Of a DNA stretch of 64,000 bases, positions 1 through 9,543 are shown piece after piece (the stretch's first letter is position 1; each line of letters begins with the position of its first letter). The notes under the pieces were generated by a model, which saw nothing but the letters and a program-made list of their open reading frames with translations, did not search any database and had not been told where the DNA came from. Location: NCBI GenBank assembly GCA_037445895.1, contig JBBIJO010000013.1:12028-76027 (forward strand), given 5' to 3'. This DNA comes from JBBIJO01 sp037445895 (GTDB lineage: Bacteria; Bacteroidota; Ignavibacteria; Kapaibacteriales; UBA2268). The position numbers and the translations under genes were made by a program.

Positions 1-128
1 CTGGCAATCGATTTAGGCAAACGGCAATTAATTTCTAAGAATCTACCATTAACACTTTTAAGTTCAACAGTTGCTTTAATACCATTTTCGAATCTTTCCG
101 ATTTTGAAAAACCAGTCATACTTTTCAT
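1..128 (-). CDS. yicC: YicC family endoribonuclease, N-terminal fragment (runs off the window)
   Basis: The first 42 codons of a minus-strand gene are present; the rest lies outside the window. The reading begins MKSMTGFSKSERFENGIKAT and continues with VELKSVNGRFLEIN, matching the very conserved YicC N-terminus (MTGFxR, ELKSVNxRFLE). Family members are RNA-degrading or RNA-maturation endoribonucleases. The start at 128 gives the usual short MxSMTGF leader; an ATG three codons later is the alternative. It is divergent from der with about 108 bases between the two start codons. The family call is firm, but nothing can be said of the missing C-terminal DUF1732 region. Confidence 0.85.
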   Translation of the reverse strand, partial: MKSMTGFSKSERFENGIKATVELKSVNGRFLEINCRLPKSIA

Positions 129-204
129 TTTTAATCAATAAGTTAATTATAGAAATACAAAGTTAATAACTTCTATACATCTTTACTAACTTAAATTCTT
201 TAAG

Positions 205-212
205 TAATTTTG
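205..212 (+). promoter_or_regulatory. Candidate Bacteroidota-type -7 element upstream of der
   Basis: TAATTTTG matches the Bacteroidota -7 consensus TAnnTTTG and lies 24 bases before the der start codon, which would leave a short leader. No clear -33 TTTG is visible at the expected distance, so this rests on one element and position only. Confidence 0.35.
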
Positions 213-236
213 TAGTTTAAATACAAGAATTGTGGA

Positions 237-1568
237 ATGTCTTTAGTTGCAATAGTTGGTCGCCCCAACGTTGGCAAATCAACTCTTTTCAATCGCTTAG
301 TTGGAAAGAAGGAAGCGATTGTCGAAAATACACCTGGGGTTACACGCGACCGAATTTATGGGAAATCCGTATGGAATGGAAAAGTTTTTACAGTCATCGA
401 TACCGGTGGACTGGTTCCAAAGTCTGTTGATGAAATTGAAAAAGCTGTGCGCGAACAAGTTACAATTGCAATCGAAGAATCGGATTTAGTTTTATTCGTT
501 TGCGACGCTCGTTCGGGAATAACAGCACTTGATTCCGATATTGCAAGTATGCTCCGAAAATTTAATAAAAAAGTTTTACTCCTTGTAAACAAATGCGATA
601 CTGTTGAACAAGACTATAATGCATTTGAATTCCACAAACTTGGCCTCGGCGAACCTTTCCCAATATCGAGTGCCAGTGGTCGCAACACAACGGACTTCCT
701 CGATGAACTTGCCCAATTAATCTCCAACGAAGCCGAAGAAAGTATCGACCCCCGCTTAAAAATTGCAATTGTTGGCAGACCTAATGTTGGAAAATCTTCA
801 ATCGTAAATGCAATTGTTGGCAAAAAGCGTTCCATTGTTACTGATATTTCCGGGACAACTCGGGACTCAATCGATACTGTTTTAAAATATTACGGCGAGG
901 AAATTATCTTAATTGATACTGCGGGTTTACGTAGAAAAAGTAGCATTAAAGAAAATATTGAGTTTTACAGTGTTCTTCGGACTTCGAGAGCAATCGAAAA
1001 AAGCGATGTTTCTGTTATAGTGGTTGATGCAACAACAGGCTTAGAGGACCAAGATAAAAAAATAATAAATCAAGTTGACGAAGCCCGGAAAGGAATAATA
1101 ATCGCTGTAAACAAGTGGGATTTAATCGAAAACAAGGATAGCAAAACCGCCGATAATTACAAAAAGAAAATTTATAGTGAACTCCAAACATATTATTATA
1201 CACCTATTATTTTCATAAGCGCCGAAACCAAACAAAGATTAAGCAAAATAGTCGAAATCGCCAAAGAGATAAAATCGAGACGTATGCAAAGAATTCCTAC
1301 ATCCAAATTAAATCAAGAATTGATTCCAGAACTCGAAAAAACTCCACCACCATCGGTTCGCGGAAAGGATTTAAGAATTAATTACGTTACTCAAACAAAA
1401 ACCGAACCTCCTTTGTTCGTTTTCTTTTGCAATTATCCCGAGTTAATCCCAAATAGCTACAAAAGATTTATCGAAAGGATACTTCGCGAAAAATTCCCTT
1501 TCGAAGGAACACCCATATCATTCTTATTCCGCAGAAAAAACATACCTTGGGACAAGATGAAAGACTAA
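237..1568 (+). CDS. der: Ribosome-assembly GTPase Der (EngA)
   Basis: Der is a double-GTPase needed for 50S ribosomal subunit assembly in the cytoplasm. The 443-residue product has two tandem G domains, each opening with the P-loop GRPNVGKS (about residues 8-15 and 180-187). The first carries DTGGL and NKCD, and the second DTAGL and NKWD, which are the G3 and G4 motifs. The C-terminal third has the KH-like domain expected of the family (INYVTQTKTEPPLFVFF...). Length and domain order are normal. It stands alone, divergent from yicC and followed by a 223-base gap before lon. Confidence 0.97.
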   Translation: MSLVAIVGRPNVGKSTLFNRLVGKKEAIVENTPGVTRDRIYGKSVWNGKVFTVIDTGGLVPKSVDEIEKAVREQVTIAIEESDLVLFVCDARSGITALDSDIASMLRKFNKKVLLLVNKCDTVEQDYNAFEFHKLGLGEPFPISSASGRNTTDFLDELAQLISNEAEESIDPRLKIAIVGRPNVGKSSIVNAIVGKKRSIVTDISGTTRDSIDTVLKYYGEEIILIDTAGLRRKSSIKENIEFYSVLRTSRAIEKSDVSVIVVDATTGLEDQDKKIINQVDEARKGIIIAVNKWDLIENKDSKTADNYKKKIYSELQTYYYTPIIFISAETKQRLSKIVEIAKEIKSRRMQRIPTSKLNQELIPELEKTPPPSVRGKDLRINYVTQTKTEPPLFVFFCNYPELIPNSYKRFIERILREKFPFEGTPISFLFRRKNIPWDKMKD

Positions 1569-1791
1569 TTGAAACTTCCGCAAAATGCTATTTTGAACCA
1601 ACCGGGGTAAACCGAAATTGGATTACAACAACACTGTCGAAGCAACGATATACTATCTTTTCCTCCTTTATCTTCCTTACCATTACTAAGAAAAGAAAGA
1701 ACAGGTTCGGATGTCCAAGGAAAAGAAAATGAAATTAAGCACTACTTAATTCGTTTTTAAATAATTACAAGAGACACAAACTTTTGAAACT
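1569..1791. other. Intergenic gap between der and lon
   Basis: 223 bases with no convincing gene, RNA or terminator. A 61-codon open frame overlapping the end of der in another frame has no recognisable features and is not called. The lon promoter should lie here, but I see no TAnnTTTG element. Confidence 0.5.
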
Positions 1792-4320
1792 ATGGAAAAT
1801 AATTCGAGAAAAAGGCAAGACCGAACAAAAAATTTACCCGAACAACTTTCGATACCGAACGTTTTGACTATTTTGCCCCTACGCGACATTGTTATTTTCC
1901 CTTATATGATATATCCAATTTTAATTGGACGCTCGAGTTCTTTACAGGCAGTTTCGGAAGCGATGGAACTCGACAAGTTTATTTTTCTTACAGCACAAAA
2001 AGAACCTACTATTGACGAGCCTTCTTTCGATGATATTTATCAATTTGGAACCACAGCTAAAATCTTGCAAGTTATTAAACTACCAAATAATTTACTCAAA
2101 GTATTGGTCGAAGGATTATTCCACTCAAAAATTGTTAAACAAATTAAAAAGGAAGACTTTCTTGCTGCCGAAGTCGTTCCAATACAAGTAGAATACGATG
2201 AAAATGAGCAGGAACTTGTAGCTTTTATTCGTAGGACCAGCGAGCTTTTCTACGATTACGTTCGTGCTCACCGTCTTCTTTCGCCCGATATTTTTACTGC
2301 ATTCGAGAATATACGAGACCCCGTGCGAAAGCTCTATTTCGCAGCTGCAAACATCCATCAATCGGTTGAAGTAAAGCAACAAATCCTTGAAAAAACTAAT
2401 TTGAAAGACCAATATTTTCAATTAAATTCAATTTTGACATCGGAACTCGAAATTCTTAAAATCGAAGAAGAAATCGATACAAAAGTTCAAAATCAACTCC
2501 AAAAAACACAAAAAAAATACTTCATTCAAGAGCAAATCCGAATTCTTCAAAAAGAGCTCGAGGAAGATGAAGAAACAATACCGGAACTTGCCCAACTAAA
2601 GGAAGCAATCGAAAATGCGCAAATGCCTGAATATGCCTATAAAAAGGCGATTGAAGAATTTGAACGGCTGAAAAAAACCCCTACAATGTCTCCGGAATTT
2701 TCTGTTAACAGAACTTATTTAGAGTGGTTAACCTCGCTACCTTGGACAACAAAAACAGAAGACAATTTTAGCATCGAACACGTTCGCAAAATTTTAGACG
2801 AAGACCATTACAATCTTGCAAAGCCCAAAGAACGAATTTTAGAATACATTGCAGTGTTAAATCTAGCAGGAAACTTAAAGCGCCAAATATTATGTTTCGT
2901 CGGTCCGCCAGGCGTTGGAAAAACATCGCTTGCAAAATCCATTGCACGTGCTTTAGGAAGAAAATTCGTTCGCTTTTCGCTTGGTGGTGTTCGCGACGAA
3001 GCCGAGATTCGTGGTCATCGCCGCACCTACGTTGGAGCAATGCCGGGAAAAATCATTCAAGCTATGAAAAAGTCCGGAACAATCAATCCGGTGGTTTTGC
3101 TCGACGAAATCGATAAAATGTCGATGGACTTCCGCGGAGACCCATCATCGGCTTTGCTCGAGGTTCTCGATCCAGAACAAAATATTGCATTCCAAGACCA
3201 CTACATCGAGGTAGATTACGACTTATCCAATGTACTCTTTATTACTACGGCAAACGTTAAATACGAAATCCCGCTCCCTTTACTCGATAGAATGGAAATA
3301 ATTGAGCTTTCGAGCTATCTTGAACCCGAAAAACTCGAAATCGCAAAACGCCACATCATACCGAAAATAAAATACGAATACGGTTTAAACCAAATTTCCT
3401 CCGAAATAACCGACGGAGCAATCCTAAAAGTCATAAGAGAATATACTCGTGAATCGGGTGTTCGAAATCTCGAACGAGAACTTTCGTCTGTCTTTCGCAA
3501 ACTTATCAAAGATGTAATCACCGATTACGAAAATAAAAATTCGATACATTCCGATGGTGACCTCAAAACTGCTTTGAAAGATAATCCTAAATTCCTGAAA
3601 TCTATAAAACGAAAAAAGTATGTAATCGACGAATCGAAAATCGAAGAATATTTAAAAGTTCCACGTTTTAAATTGAAAAAAGAGGATTTAGAACCAAAGG
3701 TTGGTGTTGCGATTGGTTTAGCTTGGACAAGCGTTGGCGGCGATATTATGCCGATAGAAGTTTCCATAATGCCTGGAAGCGAGAAGCTTACTCTTACCGG
3801 GCAACTTGGAGAAGTTATGAAAGAGTCTGCAAAGGCAGCTTTATCATTTATCCGTTCAAATTTTGAAGCACTCAAAGTTCCAAAGGAGTTCTTTAAACAA
3901 AGAGAAATTCACATCCATGTCCCGGAAGGTGCTATCCCAAAAGATGGACCATCGGCAGGAATAACTATTGCTCTTGCTTTAATTTCTGCAGCGACTGGAA
4001 TGCCCGCACGCGGCGATGTTGCAATGACAGGTGAAATCACCCTCCGAGGCAACATCCTTCCTATCGGAGGACTAAACGAAAAGCTTCTTGCTGCTAAACG
4101 CGCTGGAATTAAAACTGTCATTATTCCAAAAGACAATGAACCCGATTTGCAAGATGTCAATGAATATGTTAAAAATGATTTGAAAATTATTCCCGTCAAG
4201 CATCTATTCGAGGCACTGCCCTATGTAATTAAAGCGGTAACGTCGAAAAAAATTTCAACTAATAAAGAAAAAGCCAAAAATGGAGCAATTGCAAAAACTC
4301 GTCGAGGAATTAGAAAGTAA
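1792..4320 (+). CDS. lon: ATP-dependent protease Lon (La)
   Basis: Lon is a hexameric AAA+ serine protease that degrades misfolded and regulatory proteins in the cytoplasm. The 842-residue product begins with the LonN substrate-binding domain (LPLRDIVIFPYMIYPILIGR), followed by a coiled region and an AAA+ module with Walker A GPPGVGKT at 371-378 and Walker B VVLLDEIDKM. The protease domain has the catalytic serine 721 in KDGPSAG and lysine 764 in NEKLLAAKRAG; their 43-residue spacing matches E. coli S679/K722. All active residues are present. The 3' end overlaps dapD by 41 bases, suggesting co-transcription. Confidence 0.98.
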   Translation: MENNSRKRQDRTKNLPEQLSIPNVLTILPLRDIVIFPYMIYPILIGRSSSLQAVSEAMELDKFIFLTAQKEPTIDEPSFDDIYQFGTTAKILQVIKLPNNLLKVLVEGLFHSKIVKQIKKEDFLAAEVVPIQVEYDENEQELVAFIRRTSELFYDYVRAHRLLSPDIFTAFENIRDPVRKLYFAAANIHQSVEVKQQILEKTNLKDQYFQLNSILTSELEILKIEEEIDTKVQNQLQKTQKKYFIQEQIRILQKELEEDEETIPELAQLKEAIENAQMPEYAYKKAIEEFERLKKTPTMSPEFSVNRTYLEWLTSLPWTTKTEDNFSIEHVRKILDEDHYNLAKPKERILEYIAVLNLAGNLKRQILCFVGPPGVGKTSLAKSIARALGRKFVRFSLGGVRDEAEIRGHRRTYVGAMPGKIIQAMKKSGTINPVVLLDEIDKMSMDFRGDPSSALLEVLDPEQNIAFQDHYIEVDYDLSNVLFITTANVKYEIPLPLLDRMEIIELSSYLEPEKLEIAKRHIIPKIKYEYGLNQISSEITDGAILKVIREYTRESGVRNLERELSSVFRKLIKDVITDYENKNSIHSDGDLKTALKDNPKFLKSIKRKKYVIDESKIEEYLKVPRFKLKKEDLEPKVGVAIGLAWTSVGGDIMPIEVSIMPGSEKLTLTGQLGEVMKESAKAALSFIRSNFEALKVPKEFFKQREIHIHVPEGAIPKDGPSAGITIALALISAATGMPARGDVAMTGEITLRGNILPIGGLNEKLLAAKRAGIKTVIIPKDNEPDLQDVNEYVKNDLKIIPVKHLFEALPYVIKAVTSKKISTNKEKAKNGAIAKTRRGIRK

Positions 4321-5107
4321 CTACGAAAAAGAAAAATTCGAATCATTTGCCAGAGAATTCATCGAAAAGCTTAATAATGGCGAGATTCGCGCCGCTTCAC
4401 CGCTTTCCAACGGCAAATGGCAAGTCAATATATGGGTAAAAAAAGGAATTCTTCTTCTGTTCAAATATGGCAAGTTGATCGATATGTCCATCGACTCAAA
4501 ATTTAAATTTTTCGATAAACACACGCTCCCTTTGAAACAAACATCTTTGGAAAGTAAAATCCGCATTGTCCCCGGCGGCTCATCTATTCGTTCTGGTTGC
4601 TATATTGCCCCCGGAGTGATTTGTATGCCGCCGATGTATGTAAATATTGGCGCTTATGTTGACGAAGGGACCCTGCTGGATTCCCATTCATTAGTTGGTT
4701 CTTGTGCACAGATTGGGAAGCGAGTCCACCTTAGTGCAGGTTCCCAAATTGGAGGGGTTCTTGAACCTATCGGAGCCCTTCCCGTAATTATCGAAAATGA
4801 TGTATTTGTTGGGGGTAATTGCGGAATTTACGAGGGTATTAGAATACGCAAAGGGGCTGTTATTGCTTCCGGGGTCATTCTAACATCATCGACAAAGGTT
4901 TTCGATGTCGTGAACCAAGAACTTCTGCAATCAAAAAAAGGAGAACCACTCGAAATTCCAGAATTCGCTGTCGTTGTTTCCGGTAGCCGAAAACTGAATG
5001 GCGAGTTCCCCGAACAATACGGTTTATCGATTTACTCTCCTATTATTATTAAATATCGTGATGAACAAACAGATTCAAAATCCGCTTTGGAAACTACTTT
5101 GAGGTAG
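4280..5107 (+). CDS. dapD: 2,3,4,5-tetrahydropyridine-2,6-dicarboxylate N-succinyltransferase
   Basis: DapD transfers succinyl from succinyl-CoA to tetrahydrodipicolinate in the lysine/diaminopimelate pathway, supplying peptidoglycan and lysine. The 275-residue product has the helical N-terminal domain (VNIWVKKGILLLFKYG, like the QWLKKAVLLSFR of E. coli DapD) and a left-handed beta-helix with YVNIGAYVDEGTLLDSHSLV, GSCAQIGKRVHLSAGSQIGG and VLEPIGALPVIIENDVFVGG. Length matches the family (about 274). The ATG used lies inside the lon end (41-base overlap), and no later start preserves the N-terminal domain. lysC and lysA of the same pathway are 12-15 kb away. Confidence 0.95.
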   Translation: MEQLQKLVEELESNYEKEKFESFAREFIEKLNNGEIRAASPLSNGKWQVNIWVKKGILLLFKYGKLIDMSIDSKFKFFDKHTLPLKQTSLESKIRIVPGGSSIRSGCYIAPGVICMPPMYVNIGAYVDEGTLLDSHSLVGSCAQIGKRVHLSAGSQIGGVLEPIGALPVIIENDVFVGGNCGIYEGIRIRKGAVIASGVILTSSTKVFDVVNQELLQSKKGEPLEIPEFAVVVSGSRKLNGEFPEQYGLSIYSPIIIKYRDEQTDSKSALETTLR

Positions 5108-5109
5108 CG

Positions 5110-5304
5110 ATGGACAAAACACAATTAAAAACACTAATCATCTTTTCGATAATCAATTGTATTGTTGCAATTCTTTTCCTTATTTCCTACATTCTAACGA
5201 ATGAATTTCTTTATTTGATGGTTTCCTTTGTAAACTTCTTTGCGTTAATAGTTGTTTCATTTCTTATTATTAGGTTATATAAAAAGTTGAAAAGAGATGG
5301 ATAA
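5110..5304 (+). CDS. Small two-helix membrane protein, unknown
   Basis: A 64-residue protein made almost wholly of two hydrophobic segments (about residues 9-29 and 33-55), ending in a basic tail (LYKKLKRDG) that by the positive-inside rule should be cytoplasmic. It starts 2 bases after dapD stops and its last 8 bases overlap the Memo-family gene, so translational coupling is likely. I do not recognise the family. Its tight placement and sensible membrane topology argue that it is a real gene. Whether it works with the Memo protein is speculation. Confidence 0.6.
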   Translation: MDKTQLKTLIIFSIINCIVAILFLISYILTNEFLYLMVSFVNFFALIVVSFLIIRLYKKLKRDG

Positions 5305-6523
5305 AAACCAGATAATTCCTAAAATTCGGGGAGATATTACTATTCAAATCCTCGAAGAAAAGGAAGGCAAAAAAATTTTACTATACGACCGTAGCCAGAT
5401 TGCACCCCAACCCCTTCTGTTTCCTGTCGAGTTTTCCTACATTCTTCAATTCTTCGACGGCAAGACAACCTTCGAACAACTCGAAAAAATAATTTATCAA
5501 CACTCCGATGGCGAAATTAACCAATTTATCGAAGGATTGTTTAATCTTGTTCAAGAACTCGACTATCTTTGCTATCTCGATACGCCTTATTTCGAGGCTA
5601 TACAAAACGATATCCTATCGTATCTAAATTCTCCGCTGCGACCAAGTGTTTGCTCAAACATCTCTTACTCGAGCAATCCCAAAGAATTAGCCAATGAAAT
5701 TCAAATGATGCTCTCCACAGCTAAAAATAATAGGCTAAATATTCAACCCAAGGCAATAATTGTCCCACATATTGATTTCCGAATTGGTTTGGCAGCACAC
5801 CATATCTATTCCGAAGCCTACAATAACATCGCCAACAATTCCTACGACATTTTCGTGATACTTGGAACTGCCCATTACGGTAACTCAGATTTTTTTATGT
5901 TTACAAAAAAAGATTTCGAAACACCTTTCGGAATTGTGAAAACAGCACAAGATACAATCGAAGAGTTCGCCAAAAATTATTCCAACGAATTAACTTTCGA
6001 CGATCTTGCACATCGATTCGAACACTCCATCGAATTTCAAGTTGTTTGGCTTCAATATCTTTTCCCTAAAACTAAAATCAAAATTCTCCCAATCCTTGTT
6101 GGTTCATTTAACGAGTTTATCTTGAACAATCAATTTCCGGTTCAAGACGCAAAAATACAGACTCTATTCGATACTCTACAAAAAACAATTTTCGAACAAT
6201 ACAACAATCCACTTTTTATTGCAAGCGTCGATTTCGCTCACGTAGGTAGAAAATTTAACGATACCATCGATGGATTAGACATCATCGACGAAGTTAACGC
6301 TCACGACAATACACTCATCGAACATATTGCGAATTGTGATGCCAATGCTTTTTTCACCGAAGTTGCAAGATATGGCGACAAATACAAAATTTGCGGGCTT
6401 TCTCCAATATATACACTCCTGTCGGTTGTTAAACCAACACGAGGGTATTTTCTTGCTCGCGATTACTGGAACGACTTCGAAAATAAATCTATTGTAAGCT
6501 TTGCAAGTTTCGTTTTTGAATAA
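5297..6523 (+). CDS. amrB: Memo family protein (AmmeMemoRadiSam system protein B) with N-terminal extension
   Basis: Residues about 150-408 form a Memo domain, a non-haem metal fold related to class III extradiol dioxygenases. Likely metal ligands are H158 (VPHIDFRIG), H193 (GTAHYG) and C366 (YKICGLSP), matching the two His and one Cys described for human Memo; H243 (FEHSIEFQ) and H315 (DFAHVG) are also conserved family positions. Residues 1-120 are an extra domain (YILQFFDGKTTFEQLEKIIYQ) resembling a small PqqD-like or winged-helix fold, an uncertain guess. Memo often pairs with AMMECR1 and a radical SAM protein, but neither is next to it. The molecular function in bacteria is unknown. Confidence 0.85.
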   Translation: MDKNQIIPKIRGDITIQILEEKEGKKILLYDRSQIAPQPLLFPVEFSYILQFFDGKTTFEQLEKIIYQHSDGEINQFIEGLFNLVQELDYLCYLDTPYFEAIQNDILSYLNSPLRPSVCSNISYSSNPKELANEIQMMLSTAKNNRLNIQPKAIIVPHIDFRIGLAAHHIYSEAYNNIANNSYDIFVILGTAHYGNSDFFMFTKKDFETPFGIVKTAQDTIEEFAKNYSNELTFDDLAHRFEHSIEFQVVWLQYLFPKTKIKILPILVGSFNEFILNNQFPVQDAKIQTLFDTLQKTIFEQYNNPLFIASVDFAHVGRKFNDTIDGLDIIDEVNAHDNTLIEHIANCDANAFFTEVARYGDKYKICGLSPIYTLLSVVKPTRGYFLARDYWNDFENKSIVSFASFVFE

Positions 6524-6531
6524 CTAATACT

Positions 6532-9500
6532 TCAATCAATATGATGAAATATTGGTAAAGTAACAACGAAGATAGTTCCTTTGCCCACTTTCGATTCGAA
6601 GCGAATATTGCCTCCCAAAATCTCAACAATCTTCTTCGCCAAAAATAACCCAATACCAAGACCTTCGTATTGGCGTGCGATTCCTTCGCTTCCTTGGCGA
6701 AACAACTCGAAAATAACATCGCTCTTCTCTTTCGATATGCCAATTCCTGTGTCGCTAACTTTAAGCATCCAATTATCCGATTCTCCGTCGATGGACTTCT
6801 CGCACGTTATTGTAATGCCTCCTTCATCAGTAAATTTTATCGCATTATCTATCAAACAAGACATTAACATCGACAAGAGTTCAATATCTGTTACAACTTG
6901 TTCAAGATTCTTTGAAATCTCTATGTTAAAAGATAAGTTTTTGATACTTGCAAACGGTTCAAAACTGTTTCTTATTTTCTTGCAAAAGTAAGTTAGATAG
7001 GTTCCTTCGAACTTTGGAACAACAGTGCCACCAACAAGCCTACTTGTATAAATCAAAGATTCTAAAATGTTATAGAGCCGAGAACCAGAAATATAAATAG
7101 AATCCCCTATTTCTTTCAAGTCACTATCTTGGTAATTTATTTGAAGTATTTTGGAAAAACCAAGGATATTGTTAATTGGTGTCCGAAATTCATGGCTTAT
7201 ATTGTTCAATATATGTGTCTTGACTTCGTTGGCAAGTTCAGCCCGATTTTTTTCATCTCTAAGTTGCATTTCCATTTCATAAATTTCGGTTAAATCGGAA
7301 ATAACAAGCAAAACGAAGTCAAACTCTTGAACATAGCTTCCGGTAACAAAGAACCACCGCGTTTTATCGTTTTCGCTTTCGATTTTTAAATAGAACCTAT
7401 ATTCTTTCTTTTCTATTATCTTTAAAAATTGTTCTTTCGATTCATCGCGAATTGATTCGGGAAGAATATCGAAAAAATTCTTTCGGCGGATTTCCTTTTG
7501 TCCAATGCCAAAAACTTTTGCAAAAGTTCGATTTGCGTCTATAATAATTCCTTCCCCATCGGTAAGCAAAAAAAGATTCGGAGCAGAATCGAAAAACAAC
7601 TTTCGTTTGAACTCGCTTTCGAAATATTTTTGTTCTTCTAAATATTTATCGACTGCAAACGAAAAATCTTTTCCCATTTCCTCGAGTATGTTAACCTCTT
7701 CGTGGTCGAAAAATACAGGGTTATCCGAAAATACTACAACCAAACCAAAAAGCCTATCGCCAGCAATCACTGGAATCAATGCTACCGAGAATAGCTGTTC
7801 CGAAAGAAAGACCTTTCGGATGTCCTCCGGAAAGTCAAATTCATCTACAAGATTATTATAGTAAACGACTGTATTGGTGTTCGAAGAGATAATATCTTCG
7901 AAGTTCAGTGCTAAAAAGGGATACTTATACACACATTCATTGTAAGTAAATTCCTCTTCGAATAATACAGATGAGTCTAATCCAGAATTCGTTACCACAA
8001 CAAATTTATTATCATCTTCGAAATAGCGAAGCAATATAGACATCTTGAATTCTCCAAATTCGGTAATAATTCTACACACGTCGTTGAAAAGGGTATTAAG
8101 TTCAATTTTACGAATTATTACTTGGTTAATTTGTGATAATACCAAAAGCAATCGATTCAATTTTCCAATCTTGTCCATTGCAACTTTATGTTCGGTGATA
8201 TCACGGATAATCGTAATAATAACCTCTTCGTTTCCATATTCAATTAAGCTTTTGGAAATTTCTGCAAATAACACAGAACCATCCCTTCGTTTTACCTTTG
8301 TTTCGATAATTCGACTTTCTTTACAGGTTGTATCCAAAAATTGTCCCCATTCAGCATTGTTTACATCGTCGGCGAACAAATCTTCGAAAGATAACTGCAA
8401 CATTTCTTCTGTTGTATATCCCAACACTTTTTCCGCTTTTTTATTGCTTTCAATAATCTTTCCTTTATTATCCCAAATAATAATCAAATCGTTTGCATTT
8501 TTTGTTAGTAATTCATACTTTTTTGCTACAAAATATTTTTGCTTATTTGATTCTATTTCAGCGAGCAGTTGCTCTTCGCGGTCTTTTTTAGTGTAGAACT
8601 TAATCAAAAGAATAAAACCACCAAAAAATACAATGTATGTTAATAATGAAAGTAACAAAATAGTGTTGTAGTTGCCAAAAGTTTCTTCTTTATCAATTTT
8701 TGCAACTACGAAAGCATCCATTTGGGGAATTTTATTGGCAACAAAGAAAACATTTGCCCCGCGATAATCTATTCCATCGCCAAAACCAACAAAACCAAGA
8801 GCCGATTTAATCATTGGTCTCGTAACATCTTTTTCCGAAAACCCAAGTTCACCTTTGACGTCTTTTCTGAACCTCAACGGAGTAATTGGATAAACAGAAT
8901 CCTTATTATGCCACGCTACAAACAACTCGAATGTTTTTTTGTCGCTTTCAATTGAACTTATCAAAGGCAATAGTGTCGAGTCAACATCGAATATGCTAAT
9001 ACAATACAAAGGGCTTTGATTATGGTTTATTCGAAGCGAAATTTTCGAAAAGGAACATAAAACGAATTTATTTTCTAACTTGTTAAAATTTACTAACCAA
9101 ATAGTAGTATCATTCTTCAAATTCAACAAATATTGATTCAACTCATTTCTAATAAAAAAAATCGTTGAAGAATCCAGTTCCCGAAACACATACAAAATTT
9201 CTCGTTGTCCATTAGCAATAACAAGATTGTCGTAGTAATGATGTTCAATCATTGACTGTATCAATCCTAAGAAATCATTTTTGCTTTGGTCATCCGACCC
9301 CACAATTATTCCCTTGATTAATTTAGTTTGAATTTCGGGACTACGTAAAAAATAGATTTCGCGATTTCTTTCTCTCAACCAATTATTAACAAGATAGATA
9401 CTATTTTTTTCGTAGCTTTCTAATGAACGCTTTGTTTCGTGAACATAGGAATTGTAGAGGTAAACGAAATAATAGGTCACAGAAAAAGTAATAACTACAA

Positions 9501-9543
9501 AGAATATCACAAAAGAAATCCAAAGAAGTCTTTGTGTTTTCAC
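6532..9543 (-). CDS. Membrane sensor histidine kinase with PAS-GAF-PAS domains
   Basis: A 1003-residue orphan sensor kinase. A helix at about 8-28 and another at about 288-312 bracket a periplasmic sensor region of about 260 residues. Cytoplasmic domains follow: PAS (about 344-460, NANDLIIIWDNKGKIIESN), GAF (about 464-631), a second PAS (about 648-761), HisKA with phospho-acceptor H784 in NISHEFRTPINNI, and HATPase_c with the N box (DNAIKFTDEGG), DTGIGI and GLGIGLFLAKKI. No receiver domain is fused and no response regulator gene is adjacent. Its start overlaps the upstream kinase stop by 4 bases (ATGA), so the two are probably translated together. The signal sensed is unknown. Confidence 0.93.
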   Translation of the reverse strand: MKTQRLLWISFVIFFVVITFSVTYYFVYLYNSYVHETKRSLESYEKNSIYLVNNWLRERNREIYFLRSPEIQTKLIKGIIVGSDDQSKNDFLGLIQSMIEHHYYDNLVIANGQREILYVFRELDSSTIFFIRNELNQYLLNLKNDTTIWLVNFNKLENKFVLCSFSKISLRINHNQSPLYCISIFDVDSTLLPLISSIESDKKTFELFVAWHNKDSVYPITPLRFRKDVKGELGFSEKDVTRPMIKSALGFVGFGDGIDYRGANVFFVANKIPQMDAFVVAKIDKEETFGNYNTILLLSLLTYIVFFGGFILLIKFYTKKDREEQLLAEIESNKQKYFVAKKYELLTKNANDLIIIWDNKGKIIESNKKAEKVLGYTTEEMLQLSFEDLFADDVNNAEWGQFLDTTCKESRIIETKVKRRDGSVLFAEISKSLIEYGNEEVIITIIRDITEHKVAMDKIGKLNRLLLVLSQINQVIIRKIELNTLFNDVCRIITEFGEFKMSILLRYFEDDNKFVVVTNSGLDSSVLFEEEFTYNECVYKYPFLALNFEDIISSNTNTVVYYNNLVDEFDFPEDIRKVFLSEQLFSVALIPVIAGDRLFGLVVVFSDNPVFFDHEEVNILEEMGKDFSFAVDKYLEEQKYFESEFKRKLFFDSAPNLFLLTDGEGIIIDANRTFAKVFGIGQKEIRRKNFFDILPESIRDESKEQFLKIIEKKEYRFYLKIESENDKTRWFFVTGSYVQEFDFVLLVISDLTEIYEMEMQLRDEKNRAELANEVKTHILNNISHEFRTPINNILGFSKILQINYQDSDLKEIGDSIYISGSRLYNILESLIYTSRLVGGTVVPKFEGTYLTYFCKKIRNSFEPFASIKNLSFNIEISKNLEQVVTDIELLSMLMSCLIDNAIKFTDEGGITITCEKSIDGESDNWMLKVSDTGIGISKEKSDVIFELFRQGSEGIARQYEGLGIGLFLAKKIVEILGGNIRFESKVGKGTIFVVTLPIFHHID

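Noticed and set aside
1547..1732. 61-codon open frame after der
   Set aside because: It starts inside der in another frame, is very basic and low in complexity, and has no supporting start signal.
8045..8596. 183-codon open frame on the plus strand
   Set aside because: It lies wholly antisense to the PAS/GAF part of a clear histidine kinase and has no recognisable domain.
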